Assembly: GCA_045541535.1 (NCBI GenBank)
Contig: JAZQJG010000039.1
Span: 1 to 6,455, forward strand
DNA from: Firm-08 sp045541535
GTDB taxonomy: Bacteria > Bacillota > Clostridia > Oscillospirales > QAKW01
DNA length: 6,455 bases
Direction: 5' to 3'
The notes below the pieces were generated by a model. The model was given only the letters and a program-made list of their open reading frames with translations, made no database searches and was not told the DNA's origin. A program made the position numbers and the translations under genes. Positions 1 through 5,199 of the stretch are shown piece after piece (the first letter of the stretch is position 1; every line of letters begins with the position of its first letter).

Positions 1-230
1 TATTCTGTTTCGGCGGTTTCTTTTAAGGAAATTTGAAGTTTGGCGATAAAATCCGCTTTGCTGATTCCGTAGATCGCTTCATTGGCGTTGGCACCGATGG
101 AGGTGGCGCTGCGAAGAATTTGTTTGGCAATTACGGTTTCGCGTTTTTCTTTGGTGAGGTATTTGTTGAGTTTTACGATGCGAGCAGCGAAGAGGAGGGA
201 CTTGTCGAGCAATGGGTTTCCTTTAGTCAT
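1..230 (-). CDS. Four helix bundle protein (S23 / 23S rRNA intervening-sequence family), C-terminus cut by window edge
   Basis: The minus strand reads from an ATG at 230-228 off the left edge, giving 76 complete codons; the family is usually about 120 residues, so roughly the last third is missing. The family hallmark is clear: KQILRSATSIGANANEA at about residues 36-52, then the SKADFIAKLQISLKE stretch at about 57-71, ending ETE with an incomplete TA- codon that is probably Tyr, as in the usual ETEYWL. An AAAGGGAG ribosome binding site lies about 7 bases before the ATG, which settles the start. Members fold as four-helix bundles. Some are encoded inside 23S rRNA intervening sequences, others stand alone, and Avd of diversity-generating retroelements is a distant relative. 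The molecular function of the stand-alone type is not established. No rRNA sequence is visible here. A weak possible promoter (TTGCAA, 16 bases, TATTTT, minus strand, 309-282) lies upstream; read-through from the tRNA gene is also possible. Confidence 0.92.
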   Translation of the reverse strand, partial: MTKGNPLLDKSLLFAARIVKLNKYLTKEKRETVIAKQILRSATSIGANANEAIYGISKADFIAKLQISLKETAETE

Positions 231-247
231 TTTCAAATCTCCCTTTT

Positions 248-352
248 AAAGAATAAATAAAAAAGAATAAAGAATAAAGAAAAAATAGAAGCGGCATGGT
301 GCTTTGCAATCCATTTATTATTTCTTATTTATTCTTTATTCTTTCTTCTTTT
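248..352. repeat. AT-rich spacer with inverted heptamer repeats
   Basis: The left arm has three copies of AGAATAA (250-256, 264-270, 271-277). The right arm has two inverted copies (TTATTCT at 329-335 and 336-342). The longest perfect inverted match is 17 bases, AAAGAATAAAGAATAAA at 262-278 against 328-344. The DNA is nearly pure A/T on both sides of a short GC-containing centre (about 287-312), unlike the neighbouring genes. It lies between the tRNA gene and the S23 gene. It could be a remnant of the element that brought in the S23 gene, a transcript-end structure, or simple low-complexity DNA. Confidence 0.6.
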
Positions 353-377
353 AGGCGAGATTTATCTCGCCGCTTCT
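287..377. repeat. 9-bp inverted repeat AGAAGCGGC bounding a 91-bp segment
   Basis: AGAAGCGGC at 287-295 is repeated exactly as its reverse complement, GCCGCTTCT, at 369-377. The right copy starts at the encoded terminal A of the tRNA CCA. The pair is interleaved with the 17-bp AT-rich inverted repeat: one AT arm lies outside the segment and the other inside. Both pairings therefore cannot form in one simple hairpin. I see no target-site duplication. Confidence 0.45.
354..371. other. Hairpin directly 3' of the tRNA gene
   Basis: GGCGAGA (354-360) and TCTCGCC (365-371) form a perfect 7-bp stem around a TTTA loop. Read on the minus strand it begins six bases after the tRNA CCA, so it may act in 3'-end formation of the tRNA transcript. 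No U-run follows it immediately on that strand (TAAAAG follows), so it is not a textbook intrinsic terminator; T-rich stretches come further downstream. Confidence 0.5.
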
Positions 378-451
378 GGCACCCCCTGGGGGAATCGAAC
401 CCACAACTAGCCCTTAGGAGGGGCTTGTTATATCCATTTAACTAAGGAGGC
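377..451 (-). tRNA. tRNA-Arg(CCT)
   Basis: The minus strand folds into a full cloverleaf. The acceptor is GCCTCCT with AGGGGGT, containing two G-U pairs. The D-arm is GTTA/TAAC. The anticodon arm is AGCCC-CTCCTAA-GGGCT, giving anticodon CCT, which reads the Arg codon AGG. The T-arm is GTGGG-TTCGATT-CCCCC with one T-C mismatch in the stem. The variable loop has four bases and the discriminator is G. The 3' CCA is encoded at 379-377. The anticodon assignment follows directly from the seven-base loop. It is charged by ArgRS, whose gene happens to lie 2.4 kb away on the opposite strand. Confidence 0.95.
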
Positions 452-460
452 GTTTGTTTT

Positions 461-489
461 ATTTTACGGCAAAGCGGGGGAAAAGTCAA
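461..489 (-). promoter_or_regulatory. Sigma-A-type promoter of tRNA-Arg
   Basis: On the minus strand, -35 TTGACT (489-484) is separated by exactly 17 bases from -10 TAAAAT (466-461); each box matches consensus at five of six positions. Transcription would start near 454, only a few bases before the mature tRNA 5' end at 451, which fits a short tRNA leader. Confidence 0.75.
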
Positions 490-505
490 GTTTTTGAAAA
501 AGGTC

Positions 506-534
506 TTTACTTTCCATTCCGCTTTAGATATAAT
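506..534 (+). promoter_or_regulatory. Sigma-A-type promoter of the ddl-murI-DUF1934-argS operon
   Basis: The -35 TTTACT (506-511, four of six consensus) is followed after 17 bases by a perfect -10 TATAAT (529-534). A second TATAAT at 535-540 has no good -35 partner. The predicted start near 541 gives an untranslated leader of about 85 bases. The promoter is back-to-back with the tRNA promoter; the two -35 boxes are 16 bases apart. Confidence 0.75.
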
Positions 535-557
535 TATAATGTTATATTATATACTTT

Positions 558-584
558 TATAGTGGGCCGGTCCGGCGCACTGTA
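558..584 (+). other. Stem-loop in the 5' leader of ddl
   Basis: A GC-rich stem pairs 558-569 with 573-584 around a GTC loop. The inner stem is GCCG/CGGC, then one G-G mismatch, then AGTG/CACT, a U-G pair and two A-U pairs. It starts about 17 bases after the predicted transcription start and ends about 40 bases before the ddl ATG. No U-run follows, so it is not a terminator. It could stabilise the 5' end or bind a regulator; nothing here matches a riboswitch class I recognise. Confidence 0.5.
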
Positions 585-625
585 CGAATTCGGATATAAG
601 ACTGGTTTGGAAGGGGAAGAGAAGT

Positions 626-1684
626 ATGAAGAAGGTACTGGTCGTGTTTGGCGGAAGAAGCAGTGAATATGAGGTTGCGTGCCGTTCTGCCGCTTACGTT
701 ACAAGTCAGATCGATCGTGAAAAATATGAGGTACATACTGTGGGCGTCACCAAGGACGGCCGTTGGATGTATACCACCGCCACCAAGGAAGAGATGGCGG
801 ATTATTCCTGGGAGGGGCTGGAGAGCAACCGCCCCTGCGTGCTTTCTCCCGATACGGCGTTGCACGGTTTGCAGTTTGCCGATGGGGAGCAGATGTCCTT
901 TGACGTGGTATTCCCCGTGATGCACGGCAAAAACGGTGAGGACGGCGCCATTGCCGCCCTGTGCCAGATGGCGGGTCTGCCCCAGGTGGGCTGTTCTATG
1001 ACCAGCGGCGCCATTTGTATGGATAAGATGATCACCAAGGTGATCTGTGAAAAATACGGTATTCCCCAGGCCAGGTGGGCGTATTGCTTTGCCAAAGAGG
1101 TGGCAGAGGACGTGGGCGCCGCCGCCGACCGTTTGATGGAAGAAATGGGCGAGTATCCCGTGTTTGTCAAGCCCTGTTCCGCCGGCTCCTCCGTTGGTAT
1201 CGGCAAGGCCAAAAACAGAGACGAGCTGATCGCCGCCCTGAAGGAAGCCGCCCGTCACGACTTTAAGATCGTGGTGGAAGCCTTTATTGAAGGGCAAGAG
1301 GTGGAGGTTGCGGTGCTGGGAAGCCGCTTTGACCCTGTGGTCAGCTATCCCGGTGAGATCGCGCCCACCGCCGAATTTTACAGCTATGATGCAAAATATA
1401 ACGACGACACCTCCGCCCTCTTTATTCCCGCCCGTCTGGAGGAGAGCGTGATGGAGGAGCTGCGCCGCTATGCCGCCAAGATCTTTAAGATTCTGGATTG
1501 CGCCGGTATGAGCCGTGTGGACTTTTTCGCCACCAAAAAGGGTATTCTCTTTAACGAGATCAACACCATTCCCGGCCACACCGTGATCAGTATGTATCCC
1601 AAGCTGATGGCGGCCTACGGCATAGAGGGTAAGGCTTGTATGGAAGCGCTGATTGAAGGCGCATTGGAGAGAGGTCTGGAATAA
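626..1684 (+). CDS. ddl: D-alanine--D-alanine ligase
   Basis: A cytoplasmic ATP-grasp ligase joining two D-alanines into the dipeptide that ends the peptidoglycan stem peptide. At 352 residues it is family-sized. The N-terminal substrate loop is GGRSSEYEV (9-17), with Glu14 the expected binding residue. HGKNGEDG is at 100-107, the ATP-grasp loop VKPCSAGSSVGIGKA at 181-195, and the omega loop with SYDAKY at 253-258. Metal-binding residues are Asp299, Glu311 and Asn313, in RVD and NEINTIPG. The tyrosine of SYDAKY is the D-Ala-D-Ala signature; VanA/B-type D-lactate ligases carry a different omega loop. Small departures from common forms are EYEVA for EHEVS and PGHT for PGFT. The ATG at 626 follows AGGGG-AAGAG at a suitable distance. 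It is the first gene of the operon, and its stop overlaps the next start by one base. Confidence 0.96.
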   Translation: MKKVLVVFGGRSSEYEVACRSAAYVTSQIDREKYEVHTVGVTKDGRWMYTTATKEEMADYSWEGLESNRPCVLSPDTALHGLQFADGEQMSFDVVFPVMHGKNGEDGAIAALCQMAGLPQVGCSMTSGAICMDKMITKVICEKYGIPQARWAYCFAKEVAEDVGAAADRLMEEMGEYPVFVKPCSAGSSVGIGKAKNRDELIAALKEAARHDFKIVVEAFIEGQEVEVAVLGSRFDPVVSYPGEIAPTAEFYSYDAKYNDDTSALFIPARLEESVMEELRRYAAKIFKILDCAGMSRVDFFATKKGILFNEINTIPGHTVISMYPKLMAAYGIEGKACMEALIEGALERGLE

Positions 1685-2481
1685 TGCTGGGAGTATTCGA
1701 CAGCGGTCTGGGCGGCCTGTCAGCGGTAAAAGAGCTGGCAAAATGCCTGCCCCATGAGGACGTGGTGTACTTTGGTGACACCGGTCGGGTGCCCTATGGC
1801 ACACGAAGTAAAAATACTATTATTAAATACGCTCTGCAGGACGCCCGCTTTTTGATGCAGTACCGACCCAAGGCGATTTTGGTGGCCTGCGGTACCGTGT
1901 CCAGTGTGGCACTGAACGCCCTGCGGGAGCAATTTGGCGGGCCGGTCATCGGCGTGGTGGAGCCCGCTGTACAGGCGGCCCTTGCCGCAACCCGAAAAAA
2001 GCGGGTGGCGGTGCTGGGAACTCCGGCCACCATTCGCAGTGGCTCCTATGCCGATTTGTTGACGGCGACGGATGCACGGGTGCAGGTTAAGGGCATTCCC
2101 TGTCCTTTGTTCGTTCCCTTGGTGGAAAACGGGCATATCGATCCCTTGGATCCCATCGTCCGTGCCGCCGTGGCCCATTATCTGCAGGAGGCCATTGATT
2201 TCGGCGCCGATACCATCATTCTGGGCTGTACCCATTATCCCTTACTGTCTGCCGCCATCGGCGCCTACGTGGGGGACAAGGTACGTCTGATCGATGCGGC
2301 GGCAGAGACCGCCCGTTGCCTGCGCACTATGTTGCAGGAAAAGCAGATGCTGTCCGAAACAGGTGGGGAACATCGGTTTTTCGTTTCCGACGCGCCGGAG
2401 AATTTTGCCGACACGGCAAAGATCTTTTTGGGACGTGATATTGAAAAGGCGGTAGAAGAAATTGACATCGAAAAATATTAA
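1684..2481 (+). CDS. murI: Glutamate racemase
   Basis: A cofactor-independent enzyme interconverting L- and D-glutamate; D-glutamate is the second residue of the peptidoglycan stem peptide, added by MurD. At 265 residues it is normal length. Family motifs in order are GVFDSGLGG (3-11, with Asp6), GDTGRVPYGTRS (31-42), the first catalytic cysteine region VACGTVSS with Cys69 (67-74), and the second, ILGCTHYPLL, with Cys182 and His184 (179-188). Both catalytic cysteines are present, but the usual CNT(A) of the first motif reads CGT(V), with Gly70 replacing a substrate-contacting Asn. The ATG at 1684 shares its A with the ddl TAA stop (TAATG), and a GGAGAGAGG site sits inside the end of ddl, so translation is likely coupled. 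An aspartate racemase relative is unlikely, given the length and full MurI motifs. Confidence 0.94.
   Translation: MLGVFDSGLGGLSAVKELAKCLPHEDVVYFGDTGRVPYGTRSKNTIIKYALQDARFLMQYRPKAILVACGTVSSVALNALREQFGGPVIGVVEPAVQAALAATRKKRVAVLGTPATIRSGSYADLLTATDARVQVKGIPCPLFVPLVENGHIDPLDPIVRAAVAHYLQEAIDFGADTIILGCTHYPLLSAAIGAYVGDKVRLIDAAAETARCLRTMLQEKQMLSETGGEHRFFVSDAPENFADTAKIFLGRDIEKAVEEIDIEKY
2446..2452 (+). promoter_or_regulatory. Ribosome binding site supporting a TTG start
   Basis: AAGGCGG differs from the ideal AAGGAGG at one base and lies nine bases before the TTG at 2462, inside murI. It supports TTG as the start of the DUF1934 gene. The next usable in-frame start, GTG at codon 15, would remove the first predicted beta strand. 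Confidence 0.5.
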
Positions 2482-2830
2482 CGTCCGCCTGACCCTGACA
2501 CCGGTGGGGGAGGCCCCCGAGCGGATCACTGCCGCCGGCACCCTGCTGGAGCGGGGGGGAAAAAGTCTGGTACAGTTTGAGGATCGGCGTATCCAGATCG
2601 AGCCCCGACGGGTGCTGATCCGGCAGAATTATCTGTTGGAGCTCTGCCCGGGGCAGGAAACCAAACTGCTTTATCCCACCCCCTACGGGGAGTTGAGTAT
2701 GAGTGTGCGCACCAATTTGCTGGAGGTCTCAAAGGACCGTCGGCGGGTGGACGCGCTCTACACCCTATACACCAACGGTGAAATGATCCACAAAATCCGT
2801 ATGAATCTGAAATTGGAGGAAGAAAAGTGA
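2462..2830 (+). CDS. DUF1934 (YwiB-like) protein
   Basis: The 122-residue product matches the small calycin-like beta-barrel family DUF1934, typified by B. subtilis YwiB. The features are alternating short strands throughout, ETKLLYPTPYGELSMSVRT at about 66-84 containing the characteristic TPYG turn, and a C-terminal strand pair LYTLYTNGEMIHKIRMNL (99-116) resembling the family's ending. There is no signal peptide or membrane segment, so it should be cytoplasmic. The biochemical role is unknown; the fold suggests ligand binding, which is inference. It starts at TTG, overlaps the end of murI by 20 bases, and its stop overlaps the argS start by four. DUF1934 genes commonly sit just before argS in Firmicutes, including ywiB-argS in B. 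subtilis, and this supports the call. It is strongly basic in its middle part (RRIQIEPRR, KDRRR). Confidence 0.85.
   Translation: MTSKNINVRLTLTPVGEAPERITAAGTLLERGGKSLVQFEDRRIQIEPRRVLIRQNYLLELCPGQETKLLYPTPYGELSMSVRTNLLEVSKDRRRVDALYTLYTNGEMIHKIRMNLKLEEEK
2815..2819 (+). promoter_or_regulatory. Ribosome binding site for argS
   Basis: GGAGG seven bases before the GTG at 2827 is the best Shine-Dalgarno match near the gene start. It favours GTG over the ATG codons at 2848 and 2851, which have no such site. The GTG overlaps the preceding TGA stop as GTGA, which implies coupled translation. Confidence 0.75.
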
Positions 2831-4509
2831 ACAATCCCATTGCTTATATGATGAACACCCTGCGGGAGCAGATCCTGTCGGCAGCCAAAGCGCTGCAGGC
2901 CGAGGGCGCCCTGCCTGCCGGGGAATTTGACGCCTTTGACGTGGAGATCCCCAAGGATACCAGAAACGGTGATTTTTCCACCAACTTTGCTATGAAGCAC
3001 GCCCGTGTGTTCCGTTCCAACCCCCGCGCCATCGGTGAGGCGGTTGCGGCCAAACTGCAGGGCATCCCCCACGTGCAGGAGGTAAGTGTGGCCGGCGCCG
3101 GCTTTATCAACTTTGTGATGGCTCCCTCTTATTACGCTATGATCCTGAAGAGCGTGGACGGTATGGGCGCCGATTACGGTAAGAGCGGTCATTTTGGCGG
3201 CGAGCGCGTGATGGTGGAATTCGTTTCCGCCAACCCCACCGGCCCCATGCATATGGGCAACGCCCGTGGCGGTATCATCGGTGACTGTCTGGCCTCCCTG
3301 CTGGATTGGGCGGGCGCCGACGTTCATCGGGAGTTTTACGTCAACGATGCGGGCAATCAGGTCAGCCTGTTCGGCAAATCCCTTTACGTCCGTTTACAGC
3401 AGTTGCTCCACGGGGAGGACAGTATGGAGTTTCCCGAGGACGGCTATCACGGCGACGATATCAAGGGATTGGCCGCCACCTTTGCCGAAACCCATCCCGA
3501 GGCGGGATCCCTGAGTGAAGAGGACGTTACCGCCCAGATGGTGGCCTTCGGTCTGGAAAAGAATATTGCCAGAATGCAAGAGGATCTGGGCCGTTATAAG
3601 ATCAGCTATGACGAGTGGTTTAGAGAGAGCCGCCTGCACAACAGCGGCTACGTGGCCGAAACCGTTGCCATCTTGGAGGACAAGGGCGCTTTGTACGAAA
3701 AGGAAGGCGCCAAATGGTTCAAGGCCACCGAATATGGCTATGAAAAGGACGAGGTTTTGGTCAAGGCCAACGGCTTTTACACCTATTTTGCCGTGGACAT
3801 TGCCTATCACCGTCACAAGTTTGTGGAGAGAAAGTTTGACCGCGTGATCGACGTCTTCGGCGCCGACCATCACGGGCACACCCTGCGCTTTTGGGCGGCC
3901 ATGAGAGCCTTGGGACTGGATGAAAACCGCCTGCAGTTCGTGCTGATGCAATTGGTACGTCTGATGCGTGACGGAGAGATCGTCCGTATGAGCAAGCGTA
4001 CCGGTAAGAGCATTACCCTGTCCGATTTGCTGGAGGAGATCCCCGTGGATGCGGCCCGTTTCTTCTTCAACAGCCGCGCCAGCGATACCACTATGGACTT
4101 TGATCTGGCCCTGGCCACCCGTCAGGACAGCGAAAATCCCCTCTACTACGTGCAGTATGCTCACGCCCGTATCTGCTCCATTCTGCGCAATCTGGACGAG
4201 AGTGGCATTGCCTACAGCGGTCAGCCGGATTACACCCTGCTTGTCAGCGATGCGGAGAAGGATCTGATCCGTCAGATCGCCGCCCTGCCCCAGGAGATCG
4301 TTTCGGCGGCCGAGGCCAGAGAGCCCTCCCGCATCACTGCGTATTGCGAGAGCTTGGCGGCGGCTTTCCATAAATTCTACAATTGCTGTCCCATCAAGGG
4401 AGAGGAAGGGGAACTGCGTAACGCCCGTATCGGCCTGTGCTACGCCGCCCGTCAGACCTTAAAGAATTCTTTGGCCCTGATGAATATCTCTGCCCCTGAA
4501 AAAATGTAA
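2827..4509 (+). CDS. argS: Arginine--tRNA ligase (class I)
   Basis: ArgRS attaches arginine to tRNA-Arg using ATP. At 560 residues it is full length. The N-terminal additional domain spans about 1-115, with the typical ENGDFSTN-like segment RNGDFSTNFAM at 46-56. The catalytic core opens with ANPTGPMHMGNARG (135-148), where HMGN is the HIGH signature. VNDAGNQ (172-178) and FGADHHGH (344-351) follow. MSKRTGK at 388-394 is the KMSKS-equivalent loop in its ArgRS form. From about 438 (PLYYVQYAHARI) the DALR-type all-alpha anticodon-binding domain runs to the end, NISAPEKM. The start is GTG, chosen for its strong GGAGG site and four-base overlap with the DUF1934 gene. As last gene of the operon it has no T-box of its own; a hairpin terminator follows directly. 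Nothing unusual is seen in the catalytic residues. Confidence 0.98.
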   Translation: MNNPIAYMMNTLREQILSAAKALQAEGALPAGEFDAFDVEIPKDTRNGDFSTNFAMKHARVFRSNPRAIGEAVAAKLQGIPHVQEVSVAGAGFINFVMAPSYYAMILKSVDGMGADYGKSGHFGGERVMVEFVSANPTGPMHMGNARGGIIGDCLASLLDWAGADVHREFYVNDAGNQVSLFGKSLYVRLQQLLHGEDSMEFPEDGYHGDDIKGLAATFAETHPEAGSLSEEDVTAQMVAFGLEKNIARMQEDLGRYKISYDEWFRESRLHNSGYVAETVAILEDKGALYEKEGAKWFKATEYGYEKDEVLVKANGFYTYFAVDIAYHRHKFVERKFDRVIDVFGADHHGHTLRFWAAMRALGLDENRLQFVLMQLVRLMRDGEIVRMSKRTGKSITLSDLLEEIPVDAARFFFNSRASDTTMDFDLALATRQDSENPLYYVQYAHARICSILRNLDESGIAYSGQPDYTLLVSDAEKDLIRQIAALPQEIVSAAEAREPSRITAYCESLAAAFHKFYNCCPIKGEEGELRNARIGLCYAARQTLKNSLALMNISAPEKM

Positions 4510-4513
4510 TAGA

Positions 4514-4551
4514 AAAATAGGCTGTAAACCTCTGGTTTTACAGCCTATTTT
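4514..4551 (+). terminator. Hairpin terminator after argS
   Basis: AAAATAGGCTGTAAACC (4514-4530) pairs with GGTTTTACAGCCTATTTT (4534-4551) around a TCT loop, with one bulged base. The 3' arm ends in TATTTT, a short U-run. It lies five bases past the argS stop and should end the ddl-murI-DUF1934-argS transcript. The next gene starts 14 bases later with no clear promoter between, so the terminator may be leaky. The A-rich left arm also allows action in the reverse direction. Confidence 0.8.
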
Positions 4552-4565
4552 AGAAAGGAAATTGT

Positions 4566-5096
4566 ATGAAACGGTTTTTGATCGTTGTGGATATGCAACG
4601 GGATTTTGTGGACGGTGCCCTGGGCACCAAGGAGGCCCAAGCTATTGTGGACGGCGTGGCGGAAAAGATCCGCTGTTTTGACGGGGAGATCTTCGTCACC
4701 TTTGATACCCACTATGAAAATTATATGGAAACGGCAGAAGGAAACAAGCTGCCCGTTCCCCACTGTATAGAGGGAACTGAAGGTTGGCGCTTGACCCCCA
4801 AGGTTGCCGCCGCGCTGGAGGGCAAGAAATACACCGTGGTGGAAAAATTCACCTTCGGCTCGGTGGACCTGCCCAACCTGATCGCCGAGGCGGCAGGGGA
4901 GGAGGACTTTACCATTGAGCTGTTGGGACTGTGCACCGATATCTGCGTGGTGTCCAACGCGCTGTTGCTCAAGGCCTATTTTACCGAAATTCCCATCTCG
5001 GTCCACGCCAACCTTTGCGCCGGTGTCACCCCCGAGAGCCATCTGGCCGCTCTCCAAACCATGAAAATGTGCCAAATTGATCTTTTGGGTGAGTAA
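4566..5096 (+). CDS. Isochorismatase-family cysteine hydrolase, nicotinamidase-like
   Basis: A 176-residue cytoplasmic alpha/beta hydrolase of the isochorismatase superfamily. The catalytic triad pattern is complete: Asp9 in VVDMQRDFV, Lys94 in VVEKFTFGS, and Cys127 in GLCTDICVVSNA. A metal site like that of nicotinamidases is suggested by Asp47 and His49 (DTHYENY), Glu58 (TAEGN) and His66 (PHCIEGTEGW). The Asp-His-Glu-His spacing resembles the streptococcal enzyme rather than the three-His type, from memory of that family. The likely reaction is hydrolysis of nicotinamide to nicotinate for NAD salvage, but related family members use other amides, so substrate is inference. AAAGGAA lies five bases before the ATG. 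It follows the argS terminator by 14 bases and may depend on read-through or an unrecognised promoter. No NAD-pathway gene is adjacent. Confidence 0.9.
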   Translation: MKRFLIVVDMQRDFVDGALGTKEAQAIVDGVAEKIRCFDGEIFVTFDTHYENYMETAEGNKLPVPHCIEGTEGWRLTPKVAAALEGKKYTVVEKFTFGSVDLPNLIAEAAGEEDFTIELLGLCTDICVVSNALLLKAYFTEIPISVHANLCAGVTPESHLAALQTMKMCQIDLLGE

Positions 5097-5100
5097 TTTT

Positions 5101-5162
5101 GCCTTTTTTGTCGTATAAGGAGTGACAAAGGCAGAAATCGTACTGTTAGTACGGTTTCTTTG
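5101..5162 (+). terminator. Stem-loops after the hydrolase gene, probable terminator
   Basis: The main stem pairs GAAATCGTAC (5134-5143) with GTACGGTTTC (5149-5158), with one U-G pair and a TGTTA loop, followed by the T-rich TTTGTTG. A second stem, GCC-TTT-GTC (5101-5112) with GACAAAGGC (5124-5132), lies just upstream. Its 3' arm can instead pair with TTTGT after the main stem and lengthen it. The U-run is imperfect, so efficiency is uncertain. It separates the hydrolase from the membrane protein gene. Confidence 0.5.
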
Positions 5163-5199
5163 TTGACGATCATTGTAAGAGGCGAAGGGAGGCGAGGAA

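Noticed and set aside
248..344. CRISPR-like array from the repeated AGAATAA units
   Set aside because: The units are seven bases, partly back-to-back and low-complexity, without regular unique spacers, and no cas gene is present.
626..1684. Van-type (vancomycin resistance) D-Ala-D-Lac or D-Ala-D-Ser ligase
   Set aside because: The omega loop with SYDAKY is D-Ala-D-Ala type, and no vanH, vanX, vanT or regulator gene is nearby. The cell-wall/argS operon context fits housekeeping Ddl.
557..1804. 415-codon open frame on the minus strand opposite ddl
   Set aside because: It lies antisense to a clear ddl gene, has low-complexity His/Gly-rich composition typical of a shadow frame, and shows no recognisable domain.
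3394..4371. 325-codon minus-strand open frame opposite argS
   Set aside because: It is the antisense shadow of argS; the ArgRS motifs on the plus strand explain this DNA completely.
5122..5166. Possible 14-residue leader peptide (GTG start, TGA stop) in the spacer before the MFS gene
   Set aside because: AGGAG abuts the GTG with no spacing, the frame runs through the terminator stem, and the peptide has no run of one regulatory amino acid.
5163..5168. TTGACG as a -35 box for the MFS gene
   Set aside because: No -10-like hexamer occurs 15-19 bases downstream, where the sequence is GA-rich and forms the ribosome binding site.
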